A DNA stretch of 64,000 nt from Chthonomonas calidirosea. GTDB taxonomy: Bacteria > Armatimonadota > Fimbriimonadia > Fimbriimonadales > Fimbriimonadaceae. Under the pieces are notes generated by a model. The model saw only the letters and a program-made list of their open reading frames with translations. It was not told the DNA's origin and searched no databases. Position numbers and translations under genes: made by a program. The DNA is taken from positions 124,001 through 188,000 of the forward strand of contig CAMCWC010000002.1 of the NCBI GenBank assembly GCA_945882415.1, given 5' to 3'. Shown piece by piece: positions 8,056 to 16,310 of this stretch (position 1 is its first letter; every line of letters begins with the position of its first letter).

Positions 8056-8490
8056 ATGACCAATCTGGAAATGGCGAACCGACTCCGCGACCTGCGAGAT
8101 TTCCTCATCATCGCCGGCTACGAGGAAAGCCACGCGACGCGCTACACCCAGATCGCTCGGACGATTGAGAAATTGCCGGAGCCAATCATGGATCTCCACG
8201 TGGAGCACCGACTCACCGAGATTCCCATGGTTGGCAAGCTCATCGCGCAATACATGAAAGAGATCATCCGCGACGGAGTCAGTAGCAAGCAGCTTGAGTG
8301 GGAAAAGGAAGCCCCGATTTCCGTGCTGGAACTCGTCCGCGTTCCCGGTCTCGGCGCGAAAACCGCCCGCCGACTCTGGCAAGAGCACCAGATTTCAACC
8401 CTCGCCCAGCTTCAGCAGACCGTCCAAGAACAAGACCTTCCTGGCATTGGACCCAAGATGAAGCAGGCGATCTTAGAGACGACGCTTTAG
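8056..8490 (+). CDS. stand-alone helix-hairpin-helix protein (PolX N-terminal-like)
   Basis: A 144-aa protein that matches the first part of bacterial family X DNA polymerases: an 8-kDa-like helical domain (LRDLRDFLIIAGYEESHATRY...) followed by HhH motifs, IPMVGKLIAQYMKEI, VPGLGAKTARRLW and LPGIGPKMKQAIL. It stops before any polymerase palm or PHP domain. Such fragments bind DNA or gapped ends. No remnant of the polymerase follows, so it looks like a deliberate short protein rather than a truncated gene. Its 3' end overlaps the convergent YdeI gene by 18 nt. Confidence 0.75.
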   Translation: MTNLEMANRLRDLRDFLIIAGYEESHATRYTQIARTIEKLPEPIMDLHVEHRLTEIPMVGKLIAQYMKEIIRDGVSSKQLEWEKEAPISVLELVRVPGLGAKTARRLWQEHQISTLAQLQQTVQEQDLPGIGPKMKQAILETTL

Positions 8491-9075
8491 CTTTTCTTTC
8501 TCGACCGGGAAGTTAGCCCGAAGGTTTTCTGCCGCCATGATTGCCGTGAGCTGCACACGCTTTTGGCGAGTCTCGGCGCCTTTCGCGTTCAGAATCCACT
8601 CCAGAATCCCGCGCTTCGCGGAGCGGGGAAACGCGTCGAAGTTGGCTCTCGCCAGAGGTTCAGCTTCAAGACAAGCGGCGAGATCATCCGGAAGGCTAAG
8701 CGATTCAACTTCGTCCAGCGCGGTCCAAGTGCCGTCGCGCTTGGCCTGCTCTATCTTCGCGATGCCGGGCGGCAAAAGTAAACCAAGCTTCTCGAGCTTT
8801 TCAACCCGGTCCTTGTTCACCTTCGACCATTTGCTTGTCCGCTTTCGCGGCGAAATTAGCAGCATCGATCGTTCCTCATCCAACTTCGCAGGCCGACTAT
8901 CGATCCAGCCAAAGCAAATGACCTCTTCGACGATGTCGTCGTAAGACACGTACTTTTCTGGAACGACCTTCTTGTACGTCACGAGCCAGACGCTGTCTTT
9001 CTGCTCGTAATTCGCCGAAAGCCAATTCCGCAGTTCGGCCCGCGAACTGACTTCAACCTGCTCGAACCTGTCCAT
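8473..9075 (-). CDS. YdeI/OmpD-associated family protein
   Basis: A cytoplasmic protein of about 200 aa. The N-terminal SSRAELRNWLSANYEQKDSVWLV, then EEVICFGWIDSRPAKLDEERSMLLISPRKRTSKWSKVNKDRVEKL, and the C-terminal YdeI region (FPRSAKRGILEWILNAKGAETRQKRV) are typical of the family. The biochemical role is poorly defined; members have been linked to resistance against membrane-active peptides. The ATG at 9075 overlaps the MFS stop codon (TGATG), so the two genes are translationally coupled; an alternative GTG lies at 9078. Confidence 0.85.
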   Translation of the reverse strand: MDRFEQVEVSSRAELRNWLSANYEQKDSVWLVTYKKVVPEKYVSYDDIVEEVICFGWIDSRPAKLDEERSMLLISPRKRTSKWSKVNKDRVEKLEKLGLLLPPGIAKIEQAKRDGTWTALDEVESLSLPDDLAACLEAEPLARANFDAFPRSAKRGILEWILNAKGAETRQKRVQLTAIMAAENLRANFPVEKEKLKRRL

Positions 9076-10265
9076 CACGCCTCAACGGTTGCCGGTGCTC
9101 GATCTGGAATGAATCGAGTCGCAATCAATGATCCCACCGCGATGACAACGCCAACCCAGAACGGCGCTTGATAGTTGCCCGCAACCTTCCAGAGGTACGC
9201 ACCACCAACTGGCACGGTGACGGCAGCGACGTGGTTCATCGTGATTCCCATGCTCACGCACGGCGTCAGCTCGCCGGGCCGAGCGATGCGGTGAAGATAG
9301 GTTGTGAATCCGTTACCGAAAGTGAACAGCACGTTGTCAAGAATGAAAAGGAAGTACAAGACTTCGATGCGCTTGATGGTCGCGTAACCGACGAACACAA
9401 AGACCAGCCCGAGGCCGTAATAGAGCAGCGGTCCGCGCTCTCCGTGCTTGTCTATCAACCGTCCCATCTTCGGCGCGGTGATAGCGATCAAGATGGCGTT
9501 CAAGAATTGCAGCGCAAGCATGTTCTGCACCGGCACCTTGTAGACAAGGATCAAGGTGAAGCTGGCGAAGATGGAGAAAATCTGTCGGCGCGAGCCTTCC
9601 AGGAAGCTCAGCAAATAGAAGAGTCCGTACTCTTTCCGGAAGACAATCGGTTGTCGCTTGCCGCCGGCCGAATGGTGAGAAAGCGTCCCGATGCAACACG
9701 CCGCACCAAGAATGGCCACACCCGCAATCCAGAAATACGGCTGATACGTGCCCTTCGGCAGAAGCTGAGAGAGGATGTAAGCCGTCCCGAGTCCGCCAAT
9801 CGTGGCCACCGCGCCGACGGAAGACATGTTGCCTAAGTGCCGCCCTCCTTCCTTGCCTTTCGCCAAGGCCAGCGTGATCGGGCTTTGCATGGTCGCGTAA
9901 AGGTGAAACCCAATCGACCAGAAAATCGAAATCCCAATGATGAAGCCCATCACCGGGAAAGAACCCGTCGCGGCGATTCCAAACGCCGTAATGGCAAGCC
10001 CAATCGCCGCAACCCGCGCTTCGGCAATCGCCGCCAGCAGTCCGGCCGTCAGCGCGGTCAAAAGACCCGGAACTTCGCGAAGACTCTCAAGGAGTCCCAG
10101 GTCGAACTCCTTCGCTCCGACGGCTTCTTTGAAGAAGTTCTGGAACACGCCGTTATACATCGCGAACCCAAAACCGAAGAGAAACACCCCCGCAACGAAC
10201 CGTTTCCAATCCTGCCGCAGCGATGCAGCTTCGGCTTCTAGGTTCAATTCAGCGGTTCCAGACAC
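9075..10265 (-). CDS. MFS transporter
   Basis: A 396-aa integral membrane protein with about 12 hydrophobic helices, the size of a standard major facilitator. Motifs include the loop GRLIDKHGERGPLLYYG after helix 6-7 (motif-A-like) and FTTYLHRIARPGELTP. The substrate cannot be inferred; the coupling with a YdeI-type gene hints at efflux or stress. The start is GTG at 10265; a TAAGCT box 6 nt upstream fits the start-proximal -10 pattern seen elsewhere in the window. Confidence 0.85.
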   Translation of the reverse strand: MSGTAELNLEAEAASLRQDWKRFVAGVFLFGFGFAMYNGVFQNFFKEAVGAKEFDLGLLESLREVPGLLTALTAGLLAAIAEARVAAIGLAITAFGIAATGSFPVMGFIIGISIFWSIGFHLYATMQSPITLALAKGKEGGRHLGNMSSVGAVATIGGLGTAYILSQLLPKGTYQPYFWIAGVAILGAACCIGTLSHHSAGGKRQPIVFRKEYGLFYLLSFLEGSRRQIFSIFASFTLILVYKVPVQNMLALQFLNAILIAITAPKMGRLIDKHGERGPLLYYGLGLVFVFVGYATIKRIEVLYFLFILDNVLFTFGNGFTTYLHRIARPGELTPCVSMGITMNHVAAVTVPVGGAYLWKVAGNYQAPFWVGVVIAVGSLIATRFIPDRAPATVEA

Positions 10266-10309
10266 CCGGCTAGCTTACCGGCAGTCTCGGCTATGTCATA
10301 ATCGTAAGT

Positions 10310-10397
<88 letters not shown>

Positions 10398-10482
10398 GCA
10401 GGCTCCGTTTCTCCCTTTGGCCCTGCGAAAACGACCGAACAAATCTCTCTGTTCAGAAGTGACTTTTCGATAACAAAGATAA

Positions 10483-10509
10483 CTTGTGGTCGCGGATTGC
10501 GACCACAAG
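10483..10509 (-). terminator. hairpin terminator of the serine hydrolase gene
   Basis: CTTGTGGTCGC pairs with GCGACCACAAG (11 bp, 5-nt loop), 8 nt after the minus-strand gene's stop at 10517. On that strand the stem is followed by TTATCTTTGTT, a moderately T-rich tail. Confidence 0.65.
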
Positions 10510-10516
10510 GGTGGGG

Positions 10517-11968
10517 TTACTTGGCGACGCCGGTGAAGGTTGCCTTCGGATTCCCGCCAAAGCTCACGTTGAACTGGCTGTCAACCGTCACTTGATTTCC
10601 AGAGAACTTCAACGTAAGGGTCTGCACGTATGGCGTTTCGTGGTTAGCAATCTTCAGCGTCAAGGTGTCTGAAGCCGTCCAGCCGCCCGAAACGGAGGCT
10701 TTCACGTTATCGATGATTTCACCGATGTCGGTCCATTTAGTGCCGCTGAACGCGATCTCTCGGACCTTGCCGCCGATCGTTAACTTCACCGCATTCTCGC
10801 CAACGCTGAGGTCCGAATAGTTAAGGACATTTGAGTCGAAGCTGAACTTCTTGCCAACCACTCCTGCCGCAGGCTTGGCCGAGCCTTTTGCCAAGGGCAG
10901 AACCAATGACCCCAGCTTTTGCACGAGCGCCTGATGATCTGCTTCTGAAGTCGGTAGTTTTCCGGCGCGAAGCTCTGGCACGAACTGATCCCAAAGGATG
11001 CTCATGATCGTGCCCATGTCGTTCGTTCCCGACGTGATCGCCACAACCGTATCCTGCTCTGGCATCACGATGCAGTACTGACCAAACGCGCCATCGCCGC
11101 GATAGAAACCGCCCCGGCAGCGCCAGAACTGGTAGCCGTAGCCCTGATCCCAGTCGCTGTTCGGGTTGCTTCCGTTGCTTGCTTGCTTCGAAGTCGCAAG
11201 GTCCACCCACGCGGAAGGAAGGAGCCGCTGACCGTTCCACTCTCCACGCTGAAGATAAAGCTGCCCAAACTTCGCAATATCTTCGGTCGTGATGTTGAGG
11301 CCAAAGCCACCAAGGTCCACGCCTTGCTCATCCTGGTTCCACTTCGGATTCTTGATTCCTAGCGGTTCAAACAATCGCGGCGTCAAGTACTGCGTCAGCG
11401 TGAGGCCGGTCACCTTCTGCGCGATCGCGCTCAGCATGTAGGTTGCCGCCGTGTTGTAGTAGAAAAGCGTTCCCGGCTTGTGCGCCACCGGAAGTGCAAG
11501 AAACTGCTTTGCAATCGACCCGGAGTTGAGGAATTTGACCTTATCGACCTCATCCCCGTGCTGTCCGGTAGACATGCAAAGCAAGTCCCGAATCCGCATC
11601 GCCTTCAAGTTGTCGGAAGGGTTCGCCGGGGCTTCCGTCGGAAAGTGCTTGATCACGGGATCGTCGAGGCTAATTTTCCCCTCGGCGATCAGCATTCCAA
11701 TTGCGGACGACGCGAAGCTTTTGCTCAGCGAATAAAGCTCGTGCGGCTTGTTTGCGGCGTACGGCGTCCACCAACCCTCCGCCACGACTTTGCCGTGACG
11801 AACAATCATGATGCTGTGAACATGATCAATCCGCTGCTCAAGGGTGTTGACGAGTTTAAGTAGCCCGGCAGAAGAAATTCCCTGCGCCTCGGGAGTGCTT
11901 CTCGGCAGGTCTGCCGCAACGCCAACGGATGCAATGCTCATCGAAAGTGCCATCAATAGTCTCTTCAT
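10517..11968 (-). CDS. secreted serine hydrolase, beta-lactamase/class C family
   Basis: A 483-aa exported protein. ATG at 11968 is chosen because it begins a clear signal peptide (MKRLLMALSMSIASVGVAA). The beta-lactamase/DD-peptidase fold follows with SxxK as SLSK (nucleophile Ser, general-base Lys, about residue 85) and YxN as YYN about 110 residues later. About 120 residues after the catalytic domain (from VGKKFSFDSNVLNYSDL) look like a beta-sandwich accessory domain. Such proteins are esterases, D-aminopeptidases or peptidoglycan enzymes; the substrate is unknown. It is flanked by hairpin terminators on both sides, so probably monocistronic. Confidence 0.88.
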   Translation of the reverse strand: MKRLLMALSMSIASVGVAADLPRSTPEAQGISSAGLLKLVNTLEQRIDHVHSIMIVRHGKVVAEGWWTPYAANKPHELYSLSKSFASSAIGMLIAEGKISLDDPVIKHFPTEAPANPSDNLKAMRIRDLLCMSTGQHGDEVDKVKFLNSGSIAKQFLALPVAHKPGTLFYYNTAATYMLSAIAQKVTGLTLTQYLTPRLFEPLGIKNPKWNQDEQGVDLGGFGLNITTEDIAKFGQLYLQRGEWNGQRLLPSAWVDLATSKQASNGSNPNSDWDQGYGYQFWRCRGGFYRGDGAFGQYCIVMPEQDTVVAITSGTNDMGTIMSILWDQFVPELRAGKLPTSEADHQALVQKLGSLVLPLAKGSAKPAAGVVGKKFSFDSNVLNYSDLSVGENAVKLTIGGKVREIAFSGTKWTDIGEIIDNVKASVSGGWTASDTLTLKIANHETPYVQTLTLKFSGNQVTVDSQFNVSFGGNPKATFTGVAK

Positions 11969-12039
11969 CGAGGGGAACCCCACTTGGCGGACTTTACCCG
12001 CCGAGGCAGAATCGAACTTGGATAGCACACCAAAAACAA

Positions 12040-12074
12040 AGCAGGGTCCTTGCCAATATGGCGAGGACCCTGCT
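12040..12074 (-). terminator. Rho-independent terminator of the FG-GAP protein gene
   Basis: On the minus strand AGCAGGGTCCT...AGGACCCTGCT (11 bp, extended by GCC/GGC near the loop) is followed by TTGTTTTT. It starts 15 nt after the stop codon at 12090. Confidence 0.85.
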
Positions 12075-12089
12075 TGATTCAGTTACCGA

Positions 12090-14975
12090 TTACGAAGCGG
12101 TAACGGTAAGGAGCGCACCGCGCGTGCCGTCGCCCGGAATGTTTCCGTAGATCCAGCTCGTTGCGGTCGTGGTTCGGGTGAACGTTGTCACGGTTGCCGT
12201 GGTCGAAGTCGATCCGGCAGGGATCGTTACCGAGACCGGAACGGTCGCCACTCCGGTCTTTTGGCTGGTGAGGTTAATCACCACGCCGCCGGCCGGTGCT
12301 GGTGCAGCAAGGGTTACCGTGAGAGTCGAACTCGTTCCGCCCTGAACCGAGGTCGGGCTAAGCGCAACGCTCACCAGAACTGGTCGGTTTACCGAAACGG
12401 TGGTGGTCTTACTCGTGGTGACTCGGGCGGTAATCGTTGCCGTCAGGTTAGACGTACCTACCGAAGTCACGGGGAAGATCATTGTTGAAACTCCCTGAGG
12501 AACGGTGACCGTTGAAGGCACCGTCACCTGTGAAGTGCTAGATGTTAGCTGGACGACCTGTCCGCCAACTCCCGCTGGTCCAACTAAAGTGACCGTTCCG
12601 GTTGTATTGCCGCCAGCTCGAATCGGGCTCGCCGCGACGGAAACGCTCAGTACGTCAACCGCAGGGACAACCGTTACCGTGCCAGTCTTGAAGCTATCGA
12701 TAAGCACGGCAATGATGCTAACGGCGGTGGAAGACCCCACCGATCCAGCCGTGGCGTTGAAGGTAACGCGCGCTTGACCGGCCGGGACTACCACCGAGCT
12801 TGGCACGGTGATCGCGGCATTATTGCTCGAAAGCGAAACAGTGGCACCGCCAGCGGGAGCAACGGTGTTCAACGTAACCGTTCCAACCACCGTACCGCCG
12901 GCATTCACCGTCGGGCTGGCAAACGTGACCGAATTCATTCGGGCAGTTTTCACCGTGATCTGTGCGGTGTCGGTATCGAATCCGGCCGCCGTGGCGGTGA
13001 CGGTGGCAAGGGTGTCAGCCGCAACGTTGAGCGAAGTGACATCAACGCTTGCCGAGGTCGCACCTTGTGGCACAACGATCGAAGCAGGAGCGGGGAAAGC
13101 TGCGCTATTGCTGGCCAGCGTCACCGTAGTTCCGCCAACAGGCGCGGCAGTGGTGAGGGTCACGTTCAGGCTAGCCTTTGCGCCACCCTTGACCGTTGCC
13201 GGCAAAGTGAGGTTAATCGCGTCGCCAAACTTGAAGGCATACGCTGCACCCTTAAAGCTCGTGTCGCCCGTTGCGCCGACTAGAGCATAGTCACCCGCGA
13301 GTGACACGAAGCCACCGAATCGCTTACTGGCCGCGATATCGGACGGAGTGATCTTTTGGGCTTGCGAGTACACGCCAGCCGTGGAGTTGAAGACATAGGC
13401 CGCACCTCGGAAGCTCAAATCGGCAATCGCGCCGATCAAAGCCTTCGTGCCATCAAGCGAAACGCTAAAGCCGAAGCAGATTAGCGCCGGGGCGTCGTTT
13501 GGTAGAAGCTTTTGGCTCTGTGACCAAACGCCAGCCGAACGAGTGAAGATGTATGCCGAACCGTAGTTCGAATCGTCTGCATAGGCACCCACGATCGCGG
13601 TGTCACCTTCGATATCGACAGCCCAACCAAAGTTATCCTGGGTAGCTCCATCGCTTGCGGTCAGCTTCTGCTGTTCGGTCCACACGCCAGCGGCGCGGGT
13701 GTAAACATAGGCCGCACCTTGGTTGTCTGCGTCGCCGAAAGCGCCGATGATTGTGGAGTCTCCGCTAACTGCGACGCGAACGCCGAAGTTGTCGCCGGCT
13801 GCGCCGTCAGAAGCAACGAGTTTCTGCTGCTCGGTGAAGGAAGCGCCACCGTCGACGAACACGTAAGCTGAACCCTGGATCGCATTCTCGACCGAAGCAC
13901 CAACAACGGCGGTCGTTCCATCGAGGTCAACCGCATTTCCAAATTCATCTCCAGAAATACCGTCGCTGGCAAGAAGCTTTTGCGACTGCGTGAAGGTTCC
14001 TGCGGCTTCGCGGAAGACATAAGCCGCGCCCTGTGAACTGTCGTCTAGAGGTGCGCCAACGACGATCGTTGGACCGTCGATTGCAACGGCGATTCCGAAA
14101 TTGTCATCGGCAACGCCGTCGGCTGCGACAAGCTTCTGGGTCTGCGTCCACGCGCTGCCGGTTCGGCGATACACATAAGCCGCGCCACGGGCCGAGTCGT
14201 TTTGGTACGAACCAACCACGGCAACATCTCCGTCCAAATCGACGCTGACGCCGAACGCATCGCCGCTATCCCCGTCACTTGCCGTGAGTTTTTGCTGCTG
14301 GAACCAAGTTGGGTCAATCGTGACCGGATAGACAGCCGCGCTATCGTCAACCGCGACTTCGATGCTCTGGCCAGAGACTTCAAGGCGAGCCGGGAGCTGG
14401 ATTCCGCGAGCGTCCCAAACCTTCAGGCCGGCATAAGTCAACGTCGAATTCGCTCCTCGAACTTCGACCGCATCGGTGGAAAGTGACTTCAGTTGAGTTG
14501 CTCCGGAAACGGAAAGCCGCACCCAAAGCGAGCCGCTAGCAATCGACGCACCGGGTCGGGTGGAGACTTTCATCCAGTGGTGAAGGCCGTCTGCACCGTT
14601 TACGAACCATTCAGAAAGACCGGTTCGTGCAAACGAGGCTACCGGCCAACCGGCCGTATCTTTGCCAAGCGTGGAAGACGTGTTGCCCAGCGCGCCTCGC
14701 GTCGAACCGCGACCAAAAGCGGCAACTCGAACGCCGATCTTGTCCGAGCCAGCCTTGAGGGTTAGCGCCCCCTGAGAAGAGAGTTCGCTTGAGTAACCCA
14801 AGCCCGGTTGACGAGAAACAACTGATCCAGACTCCTGCAACTCAAACGCGCGAACTGACCGTGCAATCGCATCGTTCAATCCTCCGCTTTGACCCGGACC
14901 AAAATCAGCCTGCGCCGACGCCGCTGATACGAGCAACAGCGGTAAAGCGCGCAAGAAAACATTGACGCGTGACAT
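12090..14975 (-). CDS. large secreted FG-GAP/Ig-like repeat protein
   Basis: A 961-aa exported protein; the ATG at 14975 begins a signal peptide (MSRVNVFLRALPLLLVSAASAQA). After an N-terminal region of about 200 residues come seven FG-GAP-type repeats of about 52 residues (KL.ASDG...DNFG.AV.IDGD..IVGA...RGAAYVF), expected to close one seven-bladed propeller. Four Ig/Calx-like repeats of about 93 residues follow (S+V...V.GG....GTVTL..PAPAGG...L.S.......P..V.VPAG). No sortase motif, PEP-CTERM or T9SS tail is obvious; the C-terminus ends in a beta strand. Likely surface-exposed or released, binding ligand or matrix. Short residue periodicity keeps GC high. Confidence 0.85.
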   Translation of the reverse strand: MSRVNVFLRALPLLLVSAASAQADFGPGQSGGLNDAIARSVRAFELQESGSVVSRQPGLGYSSELSSQGALTLKAGSDKIGVRVAAFGRGSTRGALGNTSSTLGKDTAGWPVASFARTGLSEWFVNGADGLHHWMKVSTRPGASIASGSLWVRLSVSGATQLKSLSTDAVEVRGANSTLTYAGLKVWDARGIQLPARLEVSGQSIEVAVDDSAAVYPVTIDPTWFQQQKLTASDGDSGDAFGVSVDLDGDVAVVGSYQNDSARGAAYVYRRTGSAWTQTQKLVAADGVADDNFGIAVAIDGPTIVVGAPLDDSSQGAAYVFREAAGTFTQSQKLLASDGISGDEFGNAVDLDGTTAVVGASVENAIQGSAYVFVDGGASFTEQQKLVASDGAAGDNFGVRVAVSGDSTIIGAFGDADNQGAAYVYTRAAGVWTEQQKLTASDGATQDNFGWAVDIEGDTAIVGAYADDSNYGSAYIFTRSAGVWSQSQKLLPNDAPALICFGFSVSLDGTKALIGAIADLSFRGAAYVFNSTAGVYSQAQKITPSDIAASKRFGGFVSLAGDYALVGATGDTSFKGAAYAFKFGDAINLTLPATVKGGAKASLNVTLTTAAPVGGTTVTLASNSAAFPAPASIVVPQGATSASVDVTSLNVAADTLATVTATAAGFDTDTAQITVKTARMNSVTFASPTVNAGGTVVGTVTLNTVAPAGGATVSLSSNNAAITVPSSVVVPAGQARVTFNATAGSVGSSTAVSIIAVLIDSFKTGTVTVVPAVDVLSVSVAASPIRAGGNTTGTVTLVGPAGVGGQVVQLTSSTSQVTVPSTVTVPQGVSTMIFPVTSVGTSNLTATITARVTTSKTTTVSVNRPVLVSVALSPTSVQGGTSSTLTVTLAAPAPAGGVVINLTSQKTGVATVPVSVTIPAGSTSTTATVTTFTRTTTATSWIYGNIPGDGTRGALLTVTAS

Positions 14976-15128
14976 ACCAGTTAAATGATGGGCCACGAGC
15001 GGACAAAGGATTCCTCTTTTTTCCGTCACACCTGAACTGTTTGATTGATGCTTCCGATTCTAAGGGATTTGTTCCAGAAATCCTTTGCAACGAATCAACG
15101 GCTCCCAAGGTCTTTACGTTGAGTTGCC

Positions 15129-16064
15129 ATGCAGTACGCGATCATTGCTTTTCTTGTAATCGTCGTCTTTTTGGGAGTCCGCACCATCAATCAAGGCACG
15201 ATCGGGGTCATTACTGTTTTTGGCAAATACCGTCGAATTCTCCGCCCCGGGCTTAACTTGGTGATCCCGTTCATCGAACAACTCCAGAGCCGCGTCAGCA
15301 TCCAAAACCGGTCCGTCGAGATGGAGTTCCAAGCCGTCACGCTGGACCAAGCGAACGTCTACTTTCGAAGCATGCTGCTCTACTCCGTCGAGAATGACGA
15401 TGAAGAGACGATCAAGAAGGTCGCGTTTAAGTTCATCGGTGAGCGCGATTTCATGCAGGCCCTCACCCGAACGATCGAGGGCACCATCCGCTCATTCGTC
15501 GCGACCAAGAAGCAAGCCGAAATTCTCGGCCAGCGCAAGGAAATCGTTGAGTACGTCAAGGACCAAATCGACCAACTTCTCAGTGAGTGGGGCTATCACC
15601 TGATGGACCTTCAGATCAACGACATCACCTTCGACCAGGCGATCATGGATTCGATGAGTAAGGTCGTCGCGAGCAACAACCTCAAGGCTGCCGCCGAAAA
15701 CGAAGGACAAGCCCTCCTCATCACCAAGACCAAGGGCGCGGAAGCCGAAGGCAACGCGATCAAAATCGCAGCGGAAGCCGAGCGAGAAGCCGCCCGATTA
15801 CGTGGTCAAGGCGTGGCGCTCTTTCGAGAAGAGGTCGCCAAAGGTATGACCGAAGCCGCCGAGCAGCTTCGAACGGTGAACCTGGATACGAATGTGATCC
15901 TCTTCACGATGTGGACAGAGGCAATCAAGAACTTCGCGGAGTACGGCAAAGGCAACGTGATCTTCCTCGATGGCAGCCCGGATTCGATGCAACGCGTTCT
16001 GGCGCAGATGCAATTGCTATCGAAGGACAGCGAGCATGCGACGATTCCCCCGCGGATTCAGTAA
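15129..16064 (+). CDS. SPFH/band 7 (stomatin-like) membrane protein
   Basis: A 311-aa protein. One N-terminal transmembrane helix (YAIIAFLVIVVFLGV) precedes the SPFH domain (GTIGVITVFGKYRRILRPGLNLVIPFIEQL...), then a long charged coiled coil rich in Ala/Glu (AENEGQALLITKTKGAEAEGNAIKIAAEAEREAARL), which mediates oligomeric ring formation. Stomatin-like proteins organise membrane microdomains and often pair with an NfeD protein; none is present here. A 9-bp inverted repeat (15062-15086) lies upstream. Confidence 0.9.
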   Translation: MQYAIIAFLVIVVFLGVRTINQGTIGVITVFGKYRRILRPGLNLVIPFIEQLQSRVSIQNRSVEMEFQAVTLDQANVYFRSMLLYSVENDDEETIKKVAFKFIGERDFMQALTRTIEGTIRSFVATKKQAEILGQRKEIVEYVKDQIDQLLSEWGYHLMDLQINDITFDQAIMDSMSKVVASNNLKAAAENEGQALLITKTKGAEAEGNAIKIAAEAEREAARLRGQGVALFREEVAKGMTEAAEQLRTVNLDTNVILFTMWTEAIKNFAEYGKGNVIFLDGSPDSMQRVLAQMQLLSKDSEHATIPPRIQ

Positions 16065-16122
16065 CTGAGGGCGCGTCCGACCATCGGTGGGTGTAGCCGA
16101 GCTTGGTGAGCTAAGCGGAAAG

Positions 16123-16197
16123 TGGAGCCTCCGACGAGAATCGAACCCGTGACCTCTTCTTTACCAAAGAAGTGCTCTGCCGCTGAGCTACGGAGGC
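16123..16197 (-). tRNA. tRNA-Thr (GGT)
   Basis: A 75-nt tRNA including encoded CCA. The acceptor GCCTCCG pairs with CGGAGGC, anticodon GGT is complementary to 16163-16165 in loop TTGGTAA, and the T arm is GGGTTCGATTC. It lies 6 nt downstream of tRNA-Tyr on the same strand, so both are probably cut from one transcript. Confidence 0.95.
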
Positions 16198-16203
16198 GGA
16201 TAT

Positions 16204-16289
16204 TGGTGGGTAGAGTAGGATTCGAACCTACGTAGGCTCTCGCCGACAGATTTACAGTCTGTTCCCATTGGCCACTCGGGCATCTACCC
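16204..16289 (-). tRNA. tRNA-Tyr (GTA)
   Basis: An 86-nt class II tRNA with CCA encoded. The acceptor GGGTAGA pairs with TCTACCC, discriminator A. Anticodon GTA is complementary to 16253-16255, and a long variable arm is present as expected for bacterial tRNA-Tyr. It begins 21 nt after the tyrS stop codon on the same strand, linking the enzyme and its substrate tRNA. Confidence 0.95.
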
Positions 16290-16310
16290 ACGGGAATCGA
16301 GATGATACCA

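Noticed and set aside
9168-9836. 222-aa plus-strand ORF inside the MFS gene
   Set aside because: Charged, low-complexity antisense translation of transmembrane helices; the MFS frame is clearly the coding one.
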